A stretch of DNA of 64,000 nucleotides, taken from the NCBI GenBank assembly GCA_902729315.2, contig LR746281.1, forward strand, positions 4,338,501 to 4,402,500, given 5' to 3'. This DNA is from Spirodela intermedia. Its lineage: Eukaryota > Streptophyta > Magnoliopsida > Alismatales > Araceae. Of this stretch, positions 47,701 to 58,970 are shown piece after piece; the stretch's first letter is position 1, and each line of letters starts with the position of its first letter. The notes beneath the pieces were generated by a model. It worked only from the letters and a program-made list of their open reading frames with translations. It was not told where the DNA came from and did no database searches. The position numbers and the translations under genes were made by a program.

Positions 47701-49346
47701 CCCATTAGTTGTCTGAAGATTTCTTCGCTGCAAATGTGAAGCAATAAATAAATCAGCATTGTCAATAGATCTAATGCAATTAACCTGTAGAATGCACGGG
47801 ATCAAAAATGTAGGACAAATGTGTTGAAATGCAACACAGAAAAAACTATCATTGATTTGGATAAAATGCAGCAGTACTTAGTCAACTTAAGAGATAAAAT
47901 CAGCTTCAGCATAGCTTAAATAGATAACAAACTAAGGGTTGACAAGACAACGCCAGCAGACGAGTCTATAAGCGACACTTGACAACATTTTGACTTATGA
48001 GAAATAAGATCGCTGAAGCAGGGGCAGTCAAAAAGCAGAATCATTGGTGGATGAATCATTGACTGAGCATCTGGTTTACATTCTAGTCAGATATTGCTTT
48101 CATAGGCTAGATTCAGATTCACAGTATAGGGAGAAATGACAACTTCTGCTGTTAGCTCCTTTTTCAAAGATTCAGATTTAAAATTGTGACTTTCTGTGGA
48201 TATTGCTCATTTCCAACGTAGACAGCATCTTAATTCATGTGATAAACACGCATGCACGGTTTTGGTTTATGAAGCGGCGGTTACATCCTCTTACTAATTC
48301 GGATAGGCCCAAAAACTAGTCTCAACTGGGTAACAGAACATGCTTCCCAAGAGGAGTTCCAACCTTGAGCAGAAGGAGCCGGAGAAGCTACATTTCTGAT
48401 TTGAATAGGTTCATCCCGAGCTGCTGGCGTAACATTCAGTTTGCCCGGAGCCTTAACCACCTTTGCCCGTTGAGCATACCTTCTATTCTGGAACCAGTTC
48501 CACACCTGAAAACATCCAATGTGGTTGATGAAGAAAAGCTCCCCGGCGGATGAATCCCGCATTTCAAGACGAGCGGAGACGCTATTCTCACCTGCTTAGG
48601 TTGTACGACCACCTTCCCACTTCTCTCAGCCGAGGCACTTCAGGCAAATAAAATGCAAACATGACTCTATCAGTGATTTACAAGAGCATGGGTAAAAGAT
48701 TGTATGAACACCGGCCTTTGTGGCTAGCAGCGCCAATGTTATACGACTTGAACACGCAAGAGACGCACCTGAACTTCTCTGCGAGGGAGCTGATGAGTCC
48801 TCGATCAGGTATTACATTGTTGGACACTTGCAAGCAGGCTTCCATCTCCATCACCTGGACAAATGAAAAAAGATTGGTGCTAAATAACGACGAAGTGTAG
48901 ACCGATACGGAGTGGCGACGGAAAACCGATTAGGATTCCAGCCAATGCATTATAGGGTTCCCTGGTTACCGAGCTCAAGCTATAATCCAGATTTCTCTAG
49001 TACAAGATTATGGCGCCGTGCCCTAATCGACAGCCACAACCACACCCCCCCCCCCAACCGCCGAGTAGAATACCAGTGGACACATTGAACTGGTATGCGG
49101 CGACGACGTCGAAACACAAACTCCGGTTGTCCTCGCGTATTTTGGGGATTGGGGAATCCAGCCAGGCGTGCGAAGAGGCAGACACTCGCAGAATGAGAAA
49201 GAACTCGTAGCAGAGGTCGAGACTACGGAAGACAAAAATGAAACCCTAGCCATCCCATTAAATTTCAATCTTCTTCGTCCGGAATGGTGTACCTCGCTTG
49301 GCGTGAAACGGAATACGGGGCCTCCCCCGAGAGGCGGCCGCCCCAT
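44767..49346 (-). CDS. SAWADEE homeodomain homolog (SHH2-like), nine exons
   Basis: Exons 5' to 3': 49346-49293, 48854-48769, 48637-48592, 48505-48364, 47652-47604, 46652-46601, 46233-46090, 45309-45190, 45087-44767. All joins keep frame, giving 337 residues. The divergent homeodomain is spread over exons 1-4 ([16 protein letters not shown], then [15 protein letters not shown]). The SAWADEE chromatin-binding domain is in exons 5-9 ([81 protein letters not shown]). The last about 80 residues are Ala/Pro/Glu-rich. SHH1/DTF1 reads H3K9 methylation and brings Pol IV to targets in RNA-directed DNA methylation; SHH2 is its relative. The long C-terminal tail favours SHH2, but SHH1 cannot be excluded. 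Nuclear. Confidence 0.92.
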
Positions 49347-49982
49347 TTTCTCAGCAGCCTCCGCCGCCCTGACGAACGCCAGACAATCCTCCCGGTCCCC
49401 CGCGCCCCAAAACCGTCGGAGACGACGGCGTCACAAGCAGCAACAATCCTAGCGATAGATCATTCTGTATATAATTACAGAACTATAAGAAGACGCAGAG
49501 GAATTTGACAACCAGCAACCTCACAGATAGAGAGACAGACAGACAGAGAAGAAGAGGGGTGCGGCCGGGAAGAATGAAGGCCCTTCAGCGTCAGCTTTAA
49601 CATGAAGACCGATTTATAGTCCACTTTTATATTATTCTACGATTTATTAATATATTTTTAGAAATAGTGAAAACTTCGATGCTATTAATATATTTAGTTC
49701 GAAAACTATGTTGAACATATTATTTACAGACATAGTCGTCCGCATCCAGCGCCGCCGCCACCGGCTCCGTCGGCGGGAACTGAACGGCGGCGAGCATGGG
49801 AAGACGCGGTGGCGCCGCCGCTGGGACACCATAACGATTACAACGAGCGGGTTGACCAAAGGATTCCTACGACGGATGATGGTCAGGAAAATAAAAACCC
49901 AGACAAATATTTACGACAAGACATGACAAGCTAGACAGAAAATGCGGAGCCGTCCGATGAGCAAGCAGCCTCAGAAGAACGC
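49347..49982. other. SHH promoter region and 3' side of the DUF1005 gene
   Basis: The 640 bases separate two tandem leftward genes. They should contain the SHH promoter and leader and the DUF1005 3' untranslated region. No further coding signal is visible. Confidence 0.4.
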
Positions 49983-51423
49983 TCAGGGGGAAGAAGAAGA
50001 CGGTTCCGTCTTCTTGGGCTTCCTCGCGAATGGCCGGCAGGCCTGGATGCTAAGGTCGACGGCGGCGGCGAGCGCCATGAAGATGGCGGCGTCCTCAACA
50101 CAGGTCACATGGCGGACGGCCAGCTGCACCAGGGGTTTGCTGCTCTTGCCCTCCCCCCGCACTGTACAGTTCATCACGAAGCCGCCGGCGGCGCCGGGCA
50201 AGGGCGCCGCCGTCGGCAGGGAGTCGGCCGGAGTTGCAGCGGCGGGCCTCTGCCTGTCCATGTCGATGAAGAACTCGCCCCCGCTGTCTGCGCTGATCAG
50301 CACCTCCGCGATCTGCACGCCGTCGTCCCGCCCTTCCGGGAGGAGGAAGAGGCGGCAGCAGACTGACTCCCCGCCGGCGGCGCCGCCTCTCTCTCGCCAG
50401 GCCTCGAGGCGGGCCCAGGGATGCCAGCTCTCCGGCTGGCCGGGCGGGTCAGGGCGGAGGATGAGCCAGGCGCCGGGATTGGAGCGGGCGACCCAATCAG
50501 AGCCCGTCGACGGCACAAAAGGGGTCGCCATGAAAGCAGCCGCCACGGCAGAGCCGGAGAGGTCGTGAATCATCACCCTCCAACCCTTTCTCTCCCTTCT
50601 CTCCCCATCGCCGTCGGCGTCGTCACTATTGGAGTTCGACCAGCAGCTGCTCGTCGCCTCCGCCTGACTCGCCCTGTCCCAAACGTCGGTCTAGTCAGTG
50701 AAGAAGAAGAAGAAGAAGAAGAAAAAGAAGAAACAGAGCTGGATGAAGTCGGCGAAGAATTCAGTGAAGAAGAAGAAGAAGAAGAAGAAGAGGAAGGAAG
50801 GGCCGTACGTACCGTCTCTCCCGGCTAAACTTGCAGCTGAAGATGGGCTGCTTGATGGTGCCCTGGAGCTGGACCACTTGAGGGCTCAGGGCGGTTTCGT
50901 CCTCGAACTGGAAGACGTATCTCGGGTCGGGGTCCAGGTTCACTCTCAGGTGCAGCTCCGGCGGCGGCCTGTCCTCTCCCCGCAAGCTCCTCCCGAGGTC
51001 GACCCACCCGCTGTGGAGCAACGCCGGCCGCCCCTCGCCCCACTGAGGCCCCACCCGCAGCCTGAAAGTCCCGACCTTCCGCCTCCTGCCGCCGAAACCG
51101 CAGCGGGATCGCCGCCGCCGTCTGTAGACCGCGACCTCCAGACATGACCCGGAGGCTCGGAGGCAGCGCGAGACCATCAGCGCCTTCACGTCGGACTCCC
51201 CGAGGTAGAAGACGACGGCCGGATTGTCGATGGGGCGCTCCGGGACGGCCTCCGGCGACGGCAGCAGCGGGACTGCCGCCGTTTGAGTAGGGAAGCCCCG
51301 GAGCCGAATCTCGCAGGAGTACAACGAACTGGCCGGCGGCGCAGATGTCGACGGCGCTCTAGTCGGCTGCGTCCACAGACCAAGCGACCCAATGGAGACC
51401 CTGACGAAGGTCTGCGGGTCCAT
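49983..51423 (-). CDS. DUF1005 family protein, two exons
   Basis: Exons 51423-50813 and 50673-49983 give 433 residues, the usual family size. The 139-base intron has donor CG|GTACGT and acceptor GGACAG|GGC, joining SRER|RASQ in frame. The ATG at 51423 opens MDPQTFVRVSIGSLGL, the family start. Conserved blocks: SCEIRLRGFPTQT, GTFRLRVGPQWGEG, LDPDPRYVFQFED, GTIKQPIFSCKFSR, WRVMIHDLSGSAVAAAF, SNPGAWLILRPD, and near the C-terminus RHVTCVEDAAIFMALAAAVD. The middle is Ala/Pro-rich. The family is plant-specific with no established biochemistry, and I do not assign a function. The intron carries two GAA-type repeat runs (50698-50728 and 50764-50793, plus strand). The gene is divergent from MIR168, about 1.2 kb away. 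Confidence 0.92.
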
Positions 51424-52635
51424 CGCCACTCTCACAAGCTCATCTTCACCTAGTCACTGGGGCGGTGCTGACCCATTCTATCGACTGCATTGACATTGAC
51501 ACTAACATCGAAGGAAATCGATCGCGCGTCAGAGATCCTCGTGATACCCACGGGGAGGGGGATTCGATCCCCCAGAAATCGAACAGCTTTTATTTTCTTT
51601 TATTTTCTTCTCTTCTCTTCTCTTCTCTTCTTTCTCTAGAGACTATGGACGGCATTAGAGATTAACACGCTGCAACCAATACCCATCTTCTGGAGATGTT
51701 CTCCGATCCTCGCCCCGCAAGGAAGGGATGACGGAGCAATCAATCCCCAGCCCCCCCTTCTGCGGGGATTTTTCTTTTACCTCTAACCCAAGGCCTCGAG
51801 AATTTCGTCGAAAACAGCAGATTAACACTGCCAGGAAAAAAGAGGACTAGATCAAACAAAATCTCGGAGATCAGCGGTGCACCAATCTCCTCATTCCTAT
51901 CTCCACATCCAGTGTGCGACAGGAGCCAAAGGTGGAGGAGCAAAACTTACCCTGGTTCCCGTCCGGCAGGGCCCTAATCGGCGGCGACCCGGCGTTCCTC
52001 TGCTCTTGGTCGTCGTCCACAGCTGTTCCTTCCCCGTTCGCCGGTCACGCCGCGGGGAGAGCAGGACCTCGGGTTGCGGCCCCACTTCCACCAGGGAGAA
52101 GCGGGCGGTCTACATCCCCCAGGGCCGAGAAGGAGCGGCCGCAGAGGAAGGGAAGGCGAGAGAGTGCCGATTCCCCGATCTTCCCGCCTCCTTCCATCGC
52201 AGGGTCTCCCTATCCTAGCATTCTACCAGCGCCGGCGGCTACAGGGAAGGCAGGCGGTGGAGGCGGCGACGGGTAGCGGAGAAGAGGAAGAGGAAGAGGA
52301 AGAGGAAGAGAGAGGGCAGCAGCAGGTGGGAGAAGGAGGGAGCTTTCTCACCTACTGGGGCCCTGGAAGCCCAAGTCATCAATTAAATGAACATCTGGGG
52401 GCTTTGTAAAATTATGCAAGTCATAGAGGGTTGTAAAGTAAATTAAGAGGAGCGTTGGAGAACAGCTGTACTTGGCCGCGACGCGCTCGTAAATTACTGG
52501 GGCGGAAATCATCCGTACTTTCTTATTTGTATATTTTTTTGGCGCAAATAAAATTAATAAAAAAAGAACCAACGAGCGGCGACGGTCGCAACGCAGATTT
52601 CGCCACGTGGCATGATCGAGGGCGTCCGAATGGCC
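51424..52635. other. Divergent intergenic region between DUF1005 and MIR168
   Basis: This stretch must hold the DUF1005 promoter and the upstream control region of MIR168. Simple repeats include a TTCTC run at about 51600-51632 and GAAGAG repeats at about 52282-52311. Reading frames between 51877 and 52409 are GC-rich and overlap on both strands; none has a family signature. Confidence 0.4.
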
Positions 52636-52641
52636 TATAAA
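52636..52641 (+). promoter_or_regulatory. TATA box of the MIR168 transcript
   Basis: TATAAA in the context GGCCTATAAACTC lies 165 bases upstream of the hairpin. It predicts transcription starting near 52668, a reasonable distance for a plant pri-miRNA. Confidence 0.6.
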
Positions 52642-52800
52642 CTCTCGTCCCCTCCGGCAGCCGGGATCGGAGCAGGCAATTGCTGTACAGACAGCGATGG
52701 TGGGGCTGGGGCATGGGGGAGGATGGAGCTAGGGTTAGGGTTCTTCCGATGGAACTCGGGTGGTGGCGTTGGGGGTGGGGTTGCCGGTTCTGCTGCTGGC

Positions 52801-52917
52801 TGTCTCTAATTCGCTTGGTGCAGGTCGGGAACGGGGCCCTTTAACGCCGATGGCTTCCTCTCTTCTGGTGGCGGCGCCCGCCCCCGTTCCCGCCTTGCAT
52901 CAACTGAATCGGAGACA
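52801..52917 (+). ncRNA. MIR168: MIR168 precursor hairpin
   Basis: The mature miR168 occupies 52811-52831 (21 nt, starting TCGCTTGGTGCAGGTCGGG). The star strand occupies 52889-52909, starting CCCGCCTTGCATCAACTG. The arms pair over the whole duplex with two mismatches and a few G-U pairs, leaving the usual 3' overhangs. The stem extends outward through TGTCTC (52801-52806) with GAGACA (52912-52917) and inward through GGAACGGGG with CCCCCGTTCC. The loop region is about 50 bases. miR168 guides cleavage of AGO1 mRNA, forming the feedback loop that sets AGO1 level in the miRNA pathway. The sequence has 5' T as expected for AGO1 loading. An upstream TATA box at 52636 supports an independent transcription unit. 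Confidence 0.95.
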
Positions 52918-55271
52918 GAAGTGAGTTCATATTCAGGGAGTGGTGGTAAGATCGGGAAAAGGCTGCCAGGGTTCGATCTCAGATCCGGTCAGATTCGCCT
53001 AATGTGCTCTGCTCTCTATCTGGTTCAGACCGTTCCTCTCTGTGTATCTCCGCCGATCGCACGATCTGCAGCGTCCCCTACCCGTAATGCTGTGAGAGGA
53101 CTTGGATTTGATCAAGTGCAAGGTAGTCCGGGTTATCTTGGCTGCCTTCATTAGATCCGTCTTTTTTGCATCTCTGGGGCATTCTCTTTTCGTTTTGTTG
53201 GATTCTCTCGGTGTTCCTCCAGTGCACAAGTAGTACTTTGCGATATCTTTGCCAGACGGGGGCCGGGGGGGGAGGAACCTTGATCCAACGTTGTGGGAAT
53301 CCTGAGATCCTCTCCCGCCCCACATTGCCTTTTCCTTGCACCTTTTCTTGAGGAATGATCGATCTGTTGAAGTTCGTTCGCAGCGGTAACCCTTCGTGGT
53401 CTTCCTATACTTGTTGCCGGGGTCTTGTCGGCCATGGGAAGAGAAGACTCAATTTGCACTGGTCTCCTCCACTTCTCAAGTGTGTTGTCAGCCCGGGCTC
53501 GACGGGTCAAATCATTGGGTTTCATGGCTTCCTGTATCCGTCCGAATTGTAGATTTTGCATCATTCTCTTGCCGATATCCTCCTGTTCGGGGACAGTCTT
53601 ATCAACCCAGGCATTTTTAGTAGCAACCTGGGACTCTCGGTGAGTCCGCCCGCAGAGCCCTGTATTTTGAACCTCTAGCGGGGGAGTTTCTTGAATCATA
53701 ACTCAATTACATGCTAGCTTCATTGTTTAGGAATCAGGCCAACCAACCCCTTCCGAAACGTTCCGTTGCAGAGGATCTTGGCCCTCCTCAAACACCTTGT
53801 GAGTTCATGCCCTTTCATCCTAGCAAGAAAAAGCAGGTGGAACAGCACTTGGTCTCTAGGCCCAGTAGGAGCAAACCCCTGCTGTTTTCTCTCTTTCATT
53901 GTCGTACTACTCGTGCTTCCTCCATCAAAGGCAAGTGGGATGTGTTCTTAATGTCCTGTGTCGAAATCAAATGTCGACACGCATGCATTTCTCCCACAGA
54001 TCTCTTGACTGGGGTCGACCCTCTCAAAGTTTAATGGTGATGGTGTGACATCAGCGCTTGCTCATCTGGCGTTAATGGTGATGTGAAGTTCTGTGACGAG
54101 AAAAGCTCGGCCCTTTAGCTTCCCCCTCTGGTGTACCCATCTTTTTTCTTACCTGAACTCCCTCCCTAGTGGACATAAACAAAGGGAGCAAGCAAGTATC
54201 TGCACGTCTCCCCTGCTAAAGGGCGCCACAACTGTCTGATTGGCCAGCCTGCTCCTCTGCTAAATGCTGCTAAGGCTACTCCTCTTTAATATTTTCGATT
54301 ATTCTGTTGTCTAATCCACATTTAAATCAGAAATTATCCAATGGATCTCTTCTTCCCAGCGGGCAAATCGATTTCGGCTTTTTCTTTTTTTTTCCTCAGA
54401 CCTGATTCGATACAGGTGGCTTGACTTTCTTTCTCCGTATAAGTTGATATCCCATTCTTATGCCGGATCTCTCCACCAAACCTTTTTTTTCCTCAGACCT
54501 AAAAATCTCTTCACATGTTTGCTTCTATGGCAGAACTATCGGAATCATAAGCTAATGCGTTGAGGATTTTCCTCAATGAATTTTACGGATCGTTTTGTTA
54601 CACGACAGAAATATGTGGTCCTCGGCAGTTTGGGCTGGCATGGCATAACTTAGGATGCCAGGGAGAAAGGATTTCGATGAAGATCTGTCTTCTTCTTTTT
54701 CTTCTCATCAGTAATGTGTCTGTATCTGCACTGTACCTCACAGATCTGATGTAATACCACCATGAATCAATGCAAGATCATTTTCGCTACCTCTCCCCCT
54801 TTATAGTATGCTTCAATTGCGCCTCATATCATGTCTATTTTCTCGAGTAAAAAGACGGGGGTTTCATCTTGTTGGAACGGGAGAGATTGTTGAGCCACTA
54901 GGTGTTAAAATAATCATGCCCATGTTTCATCTCTCTCTCTCTCCCCCCCCGGCCCCCCCAGTCCCTCGTTTCAGACCCCTGCTGGCTTCAATCCGCCGGC
55001 TTCGCGTCCCGTCCCACTATCGGCCGCCTCTGTTATTTTGTACAAATTCTTGCGGGTATTTGACTCGTGCCCTCGAAATATCTCGGGTCCCCACAGCCAC
55101 CAAAATCCGAGATGTGGAGGGGCGATGACGGCGCCTAGGTTGGTTCACTCGGGCACTTGGAGGGGGACGGCCTCGAGCTCCGTGGAGATATCCTTGTGTT
55201 CCGTCTGAACCTCTAAGGGGTTGCAGGGTAAAAAGGCCAGTGGCGCTCCGCCGCCGGGGGATGGTACCCGT
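52918..55271. other. Downstream part of the MIR168 transcript and PPR upstream region
   Basis: About 2.3 kb with no recognisable protein. The first part is presumably pri-miR168, which in plants often has introns. The 182-codon minus-strand frame at 53151-53699 resembles no family. A C-rich and CT-rich patch at about 54930-54960 and the following GC-rich 300 bases probably belong to the PPR promoter and leader. Confidence 0.4.
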
Positions 55272-57150
55272 ATGTTCTCCGCTTGTACACCGCCGCGACC
55301 TTCTTTACGTCCCCCGCCGTCGTCCCGCTCCGACGCGGCTATGTTCGACGCGGCGGTGGCGCTTCGCTGCGTCGCTCCGCTCACCCGATGTGGCCCCTTC
55401 CGGCGGCGCCGCTCGTCCGTCGCCGACGTCTGTTCTCTCACGTCGACGCCTCCTCGCAGAGAGGACGAGGATGAGGAGGAGGAGGTCTCGAGGGATTCTT
55501 ACAACGAGCGGATCCGCCTGCGCTGCCGCGCGGGAGAGGTGGACGCGTCCATGGCGCTGCTGGCGCGGATGGAGTCCACAGGGCTTTCCCCCGACGAGGC
55601 CTCCTGCGCCGCCCTGGTCTCCGCGCTCGGCGCCGTTGGGCGGACGCTGGAGGCCGAAGCCGTCTTCCGGGAGCTCAAGCGGCAGTCGGAGCGCCCGCCG
55701 GCGGTGGGCTCCTACAACGCGCTGCTGAGGGGGTTCCTGGGGAAAGGACAGCTGGGACTGGCGGAGGCGCTGCTGGCGGAGATGCAGCGCGACGGCGTGC
55801 GGCGGAACCGGGAGACATACCTGCTGCTGCTGGACGCCTTCGCCCGCGCGAGGCGGCTCGATGACGCCCAGTGGGTGGTGGCGGAGATGAAGAAGAAGGG
55901 CTTCTTCCTCCGGCTCGACTCCGCCGTCTACAGCAAGCTCATCCGGCTCTATCGGGACAATGGCATGTGGAAGAAGGCCACCGGACTGGTGGCGAAGATG
56001 CGGGCGGCCGGCGTGCGGCCGGACAGGAGACTCTACAACGGCGCCATCGACGCCTTGGGCGAGCACGGGCAGACGGAGGAGATGATGCGGGCTTTCGAGG
56101 CCATGCGGCGGGACGGCATCACGCCGAACATCATCACCTGGAACTCCCTGATCCGGTGGTACTGCCGAGCAGGGGACCTTGACCACGCCATGGCCCTCCT
56201 CGGGGAGATGCAGGAGGCGGGATTGTACCCAGACCCGAAGATCTTCCTCGCCGTGATCAGCCGGCTGGGGGAGCAGGGCAGGTGGGAGGAGATCAGGGGC
56301 GTGTTCGAGGGAATGCGCCGCCGGGGATTCCGCCAGAGCGGCGCCGTCTACGCCGTGCTCGCCGACATATACGGGCAGTACGGGACGTTCGCCGACGCCG
56401 AGCAATGCATCGCCGCACTCAAGGCGGAGGGTCTGCAGCTTTCGGCCAACGTCTTCTGCGTGCTGGCGAATGCATACGCCAAGCAGGTCCGGGGCCGCCT
56501 CCCTCCTGACCGCCATGGCCGAGGTTCTCTCTGCCTTCCTTCCATGGCTGACTGAATGATTCGTCTGGCGCGCAGGGACTGTGCGAGCAGACGGTGAATG
56601 TTTTCCGGCTGATGGAGGCGGAAGGGATCGAACCCAACCTCATCATGCTGAACTCGTTGATCAATGCATTTGGGATCGCCGGAAGATGCGGTGAGGCGCT
56701 GTCGATCTTCGAGCACATCAAGGAAATCGTAAGTCCTTCTGAACGGGGCACTCCCTCTGGCTATGATCGTCGTCGTCTCCCCCTAACCCTGCACCATCGG
56801 TTGTGAAGGGCATCGCCCCCGACGTGGTCACCTACAGCGCCCTCATGAAGGCTTTCATCAGAGCGAAAAAACATGAAAAGGTTGGTGGCGTCGACATGAA
56901 AAGCTTTTCTTTTCTCAGTGCAGATCAAATTCCTATGGCGAACTGTCTTGCATTGATGAAGGCTCGCAATTTTTGGCTTCATGGCTGGCTTATTTTGAGG
57001 TCCAATTTATTCATCCCGGTTTCCCCTCCTTTTTCTGAGTCAGGTTCCCGAGATCTACAAAGAGATGGAGCTTGCCGGATGCACCCCGGACAGGAGGGCA
57101 AGACAGATGCTGAAGAATGCTTCGGTCCTTCTCCAACAGCGGGGCTGGTC

Positions 57151-57222
<72 letters not shown>

Positions 57223-57292
57223 CTTCTTCAACTGCCTCTCTTTGTGATGACGAGAATGATCCCTGCTGGCCGTGGGCAGGATTTCTCTTTGA
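55272..57292 (+). CDS. P-class pentatricopeptide repeat protein, probably chloroplast
   Basis: Exons 55272-56486, 56576-56728, 56809-56880, 57044-57147 and perhaps 57280-57292 give about 518 residues. Alternative starts are the ATGs at 55272 and 55341. The N-terminus is rich in Arg, Ser and Pro, compatible with an organelle transit peptide. From about residue 75 to the end run tandem 35-residue PPR motifs, for example SYNALLRGFLGKGQLGLAEA, LYNGAIDALGEHGQTEEMMR and TWNSLIRWYCRAGDLDHA. There is no E or DYW extension, hence P class, an RNA-binding organelle factor. The last block (VNVFRLMEAEGIEPN, VVTYSALMKAFIRAKK, YKEMELAGCTPDRRARQML) resembles the end of the CRP1 type, a chloroplast RNA factor, but orthology is inference. 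Exon 4 runs in frame into a (CT)n repeat: unspliced it ends at 57247, while a CTG|GTCAGC donor at 57148 joined to 57280 gives RGWISL and a stop. Confidence 0.88.
57151..57219. repeat. (CT)n microsatellite at the 3' end of the PPR gene
   Basis: About 33 CT units follow directly after QQRGW of the PPR frame. If not spliced out, they would be translated as a Ser-Leu repeat ending at the TGA at 57245-57247. Otherwise they lie in a short last intron. Confidence 0.9.
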
Positions 57293-57609
57293 TGAGTTCA
57301 GGAGGCAGTGGCTTCTCCCACCGCACACCACTCTTCTTAGATAGATCATTACTGTTGGCAGGCGGCCAGAGGGGGACCGGAGGTGTTGACCATCCTCTGT
57401 TTAAGAAGTCCAGCGCCATTTGAGGTAAATCAAATTAGAAGGTTGGACTTTCTTGCACCACCGCCATCTGCCGCAACTTCTGAAATGGAGCCTGTCTAGG
57501 AGCACCCTCTATGTGGAAAGATTTCATGAGATTTCTTTTCCCTCAAAGAATTTCATAAGCCTGTCTAAAAGATCGTTCAGTCAATGTAGGACTAAATCGA
57601 TTTCTCAAA

Positions 57610-58970
57610 TGTTTTTAATAATTTTAATACCTTAAATATTTCTAATTTATAAGAATGAGATATCTTTATGATGTCACTTTTAAAATGGTATTTGAGTACT
57701 TATTTCACACTCTCTTTATAGGTAGAATATTAATAATGGTTTAATTTTATCAGGACTAAAAGTTATATTTGTATCTAATTAAATCATATTTTTTTAGTAC
57801 ATTATTGGTGAATGATTAAGTTATTAAAATCACTCAAATATTGGTGAAAAGTTTGTCAATGTGATTTATGAAATATTTTTATTGAAATTATCAAATCTTT
57901 TTAGATAAAAATATCATGAAATCATTAAGTAAATCAACTTCAATTGATTGATGAATAAATCGTCATTAGGAAGAGGATGATTTATTAAAAGATAAGTCAC
58001 CACCTATTGAAAGTATACTAAATGTAATGAAAAATTTCTTGTTGTGCGAATTTGAGGATAAAGTTCCTTAAGATGCACTTTACCTCTATTCAATTTATTT
58101 TCATCAGGTGACAACTACTAAAGATAATTCTAACAACTTATTTCATTAATTTCTAAATTTCATAAAAAGATTTAGAGATTATCATGCCATCTTTATCCAA
58201 GGACTTTTGAGGTTATGAATATTACATGATAATTCTCCCAAATGCTCATTATTCTAACACATTAATATTGTGACATTGGAACTCTATTTTATCATTTTTT
58301 AACTAGTTTAACTTTCATTTTTATTTTCTAAACTTAAAAAAAAGATTTAGTAAATGCCCAAGTCATCCATGTCTAAGGAAATCTTTAAAGGTTATAGACA
58401 TCATTTGATAATCCTCTCAAATATACATAATTTTTGTGATCACTGTTGTAATATTAAAACTCTCTTTTTTTATTTCAGTTTAATTTTCACTTAATTTAGT
58501 AATATGTGAGAGATTTCAATTTTTGCAACTATTCTTCATTAAATTATAATTCTTTTCACTTTTATAGATTTTAATTTGACTAATTAAATCATTTGTGATC
58601 ACTTACATAAAAATCATTAGGAGAAGTCTATTTCTATTGAATTCATATTCATCAGATTGTTGATATCATCCTAACATCTGTACCCTTATTTTCCTTTTTT
58701 TCATGAATTTTTGAATATAGTTTATATTCATAATTTAGTCTAAAAATAATAAAAATATATATTCTTTTAGGAAAATTTTAAAATATTATATGATATTATC
58801 TTATATCCTTGTGATCAACTTGAAAATTCCTCACTATTTTTCAAACATTTTCATAAATTATAATTAATTTATTTTTTTCTAAAATATTTCTAAAAATCTA
58901 AATTTTAGTATTTTCTAGTTTTATAAATTTAAAATTTTTATGATTATTATAAAATGACTAGGTCATGTCA
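57610..58970. mobile_element. LTR-like element copy D, truncated and AT-decayed
   Basis: Same orientation as copy C. It shares AATTTTAATACC, the TATGATGTCAC region, the GAAGAGGATGATTTATTA region and the end GGTCATGTCA, matching the TGACATGACT terminus of copy A in reverse. It lacks roughly the first 500 bases of copy C. An internal tandem duplication is visible: 58150-58310 resembles 58335-58490. Almost all CG dinucleotides are lost. Confidence 0.6.

Noticed and set aside
49942-50568. 208-codon plus-strand reading frame
   Set aside because: Antisense to DUF1005 exon 2.
53151-53699. 182-codon minus-strand reading frame downstream of MIR168
   Set aside because: No recognisable motif, no splice partner, and it lies in the probable pri-miRNA transcript.
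55305-56516. 403-codon minus-strand reading frame
   Set aside because: Antisense shadow of the GC-rich PPR exon. The product is rich in His, Pro and Arg with no domain.
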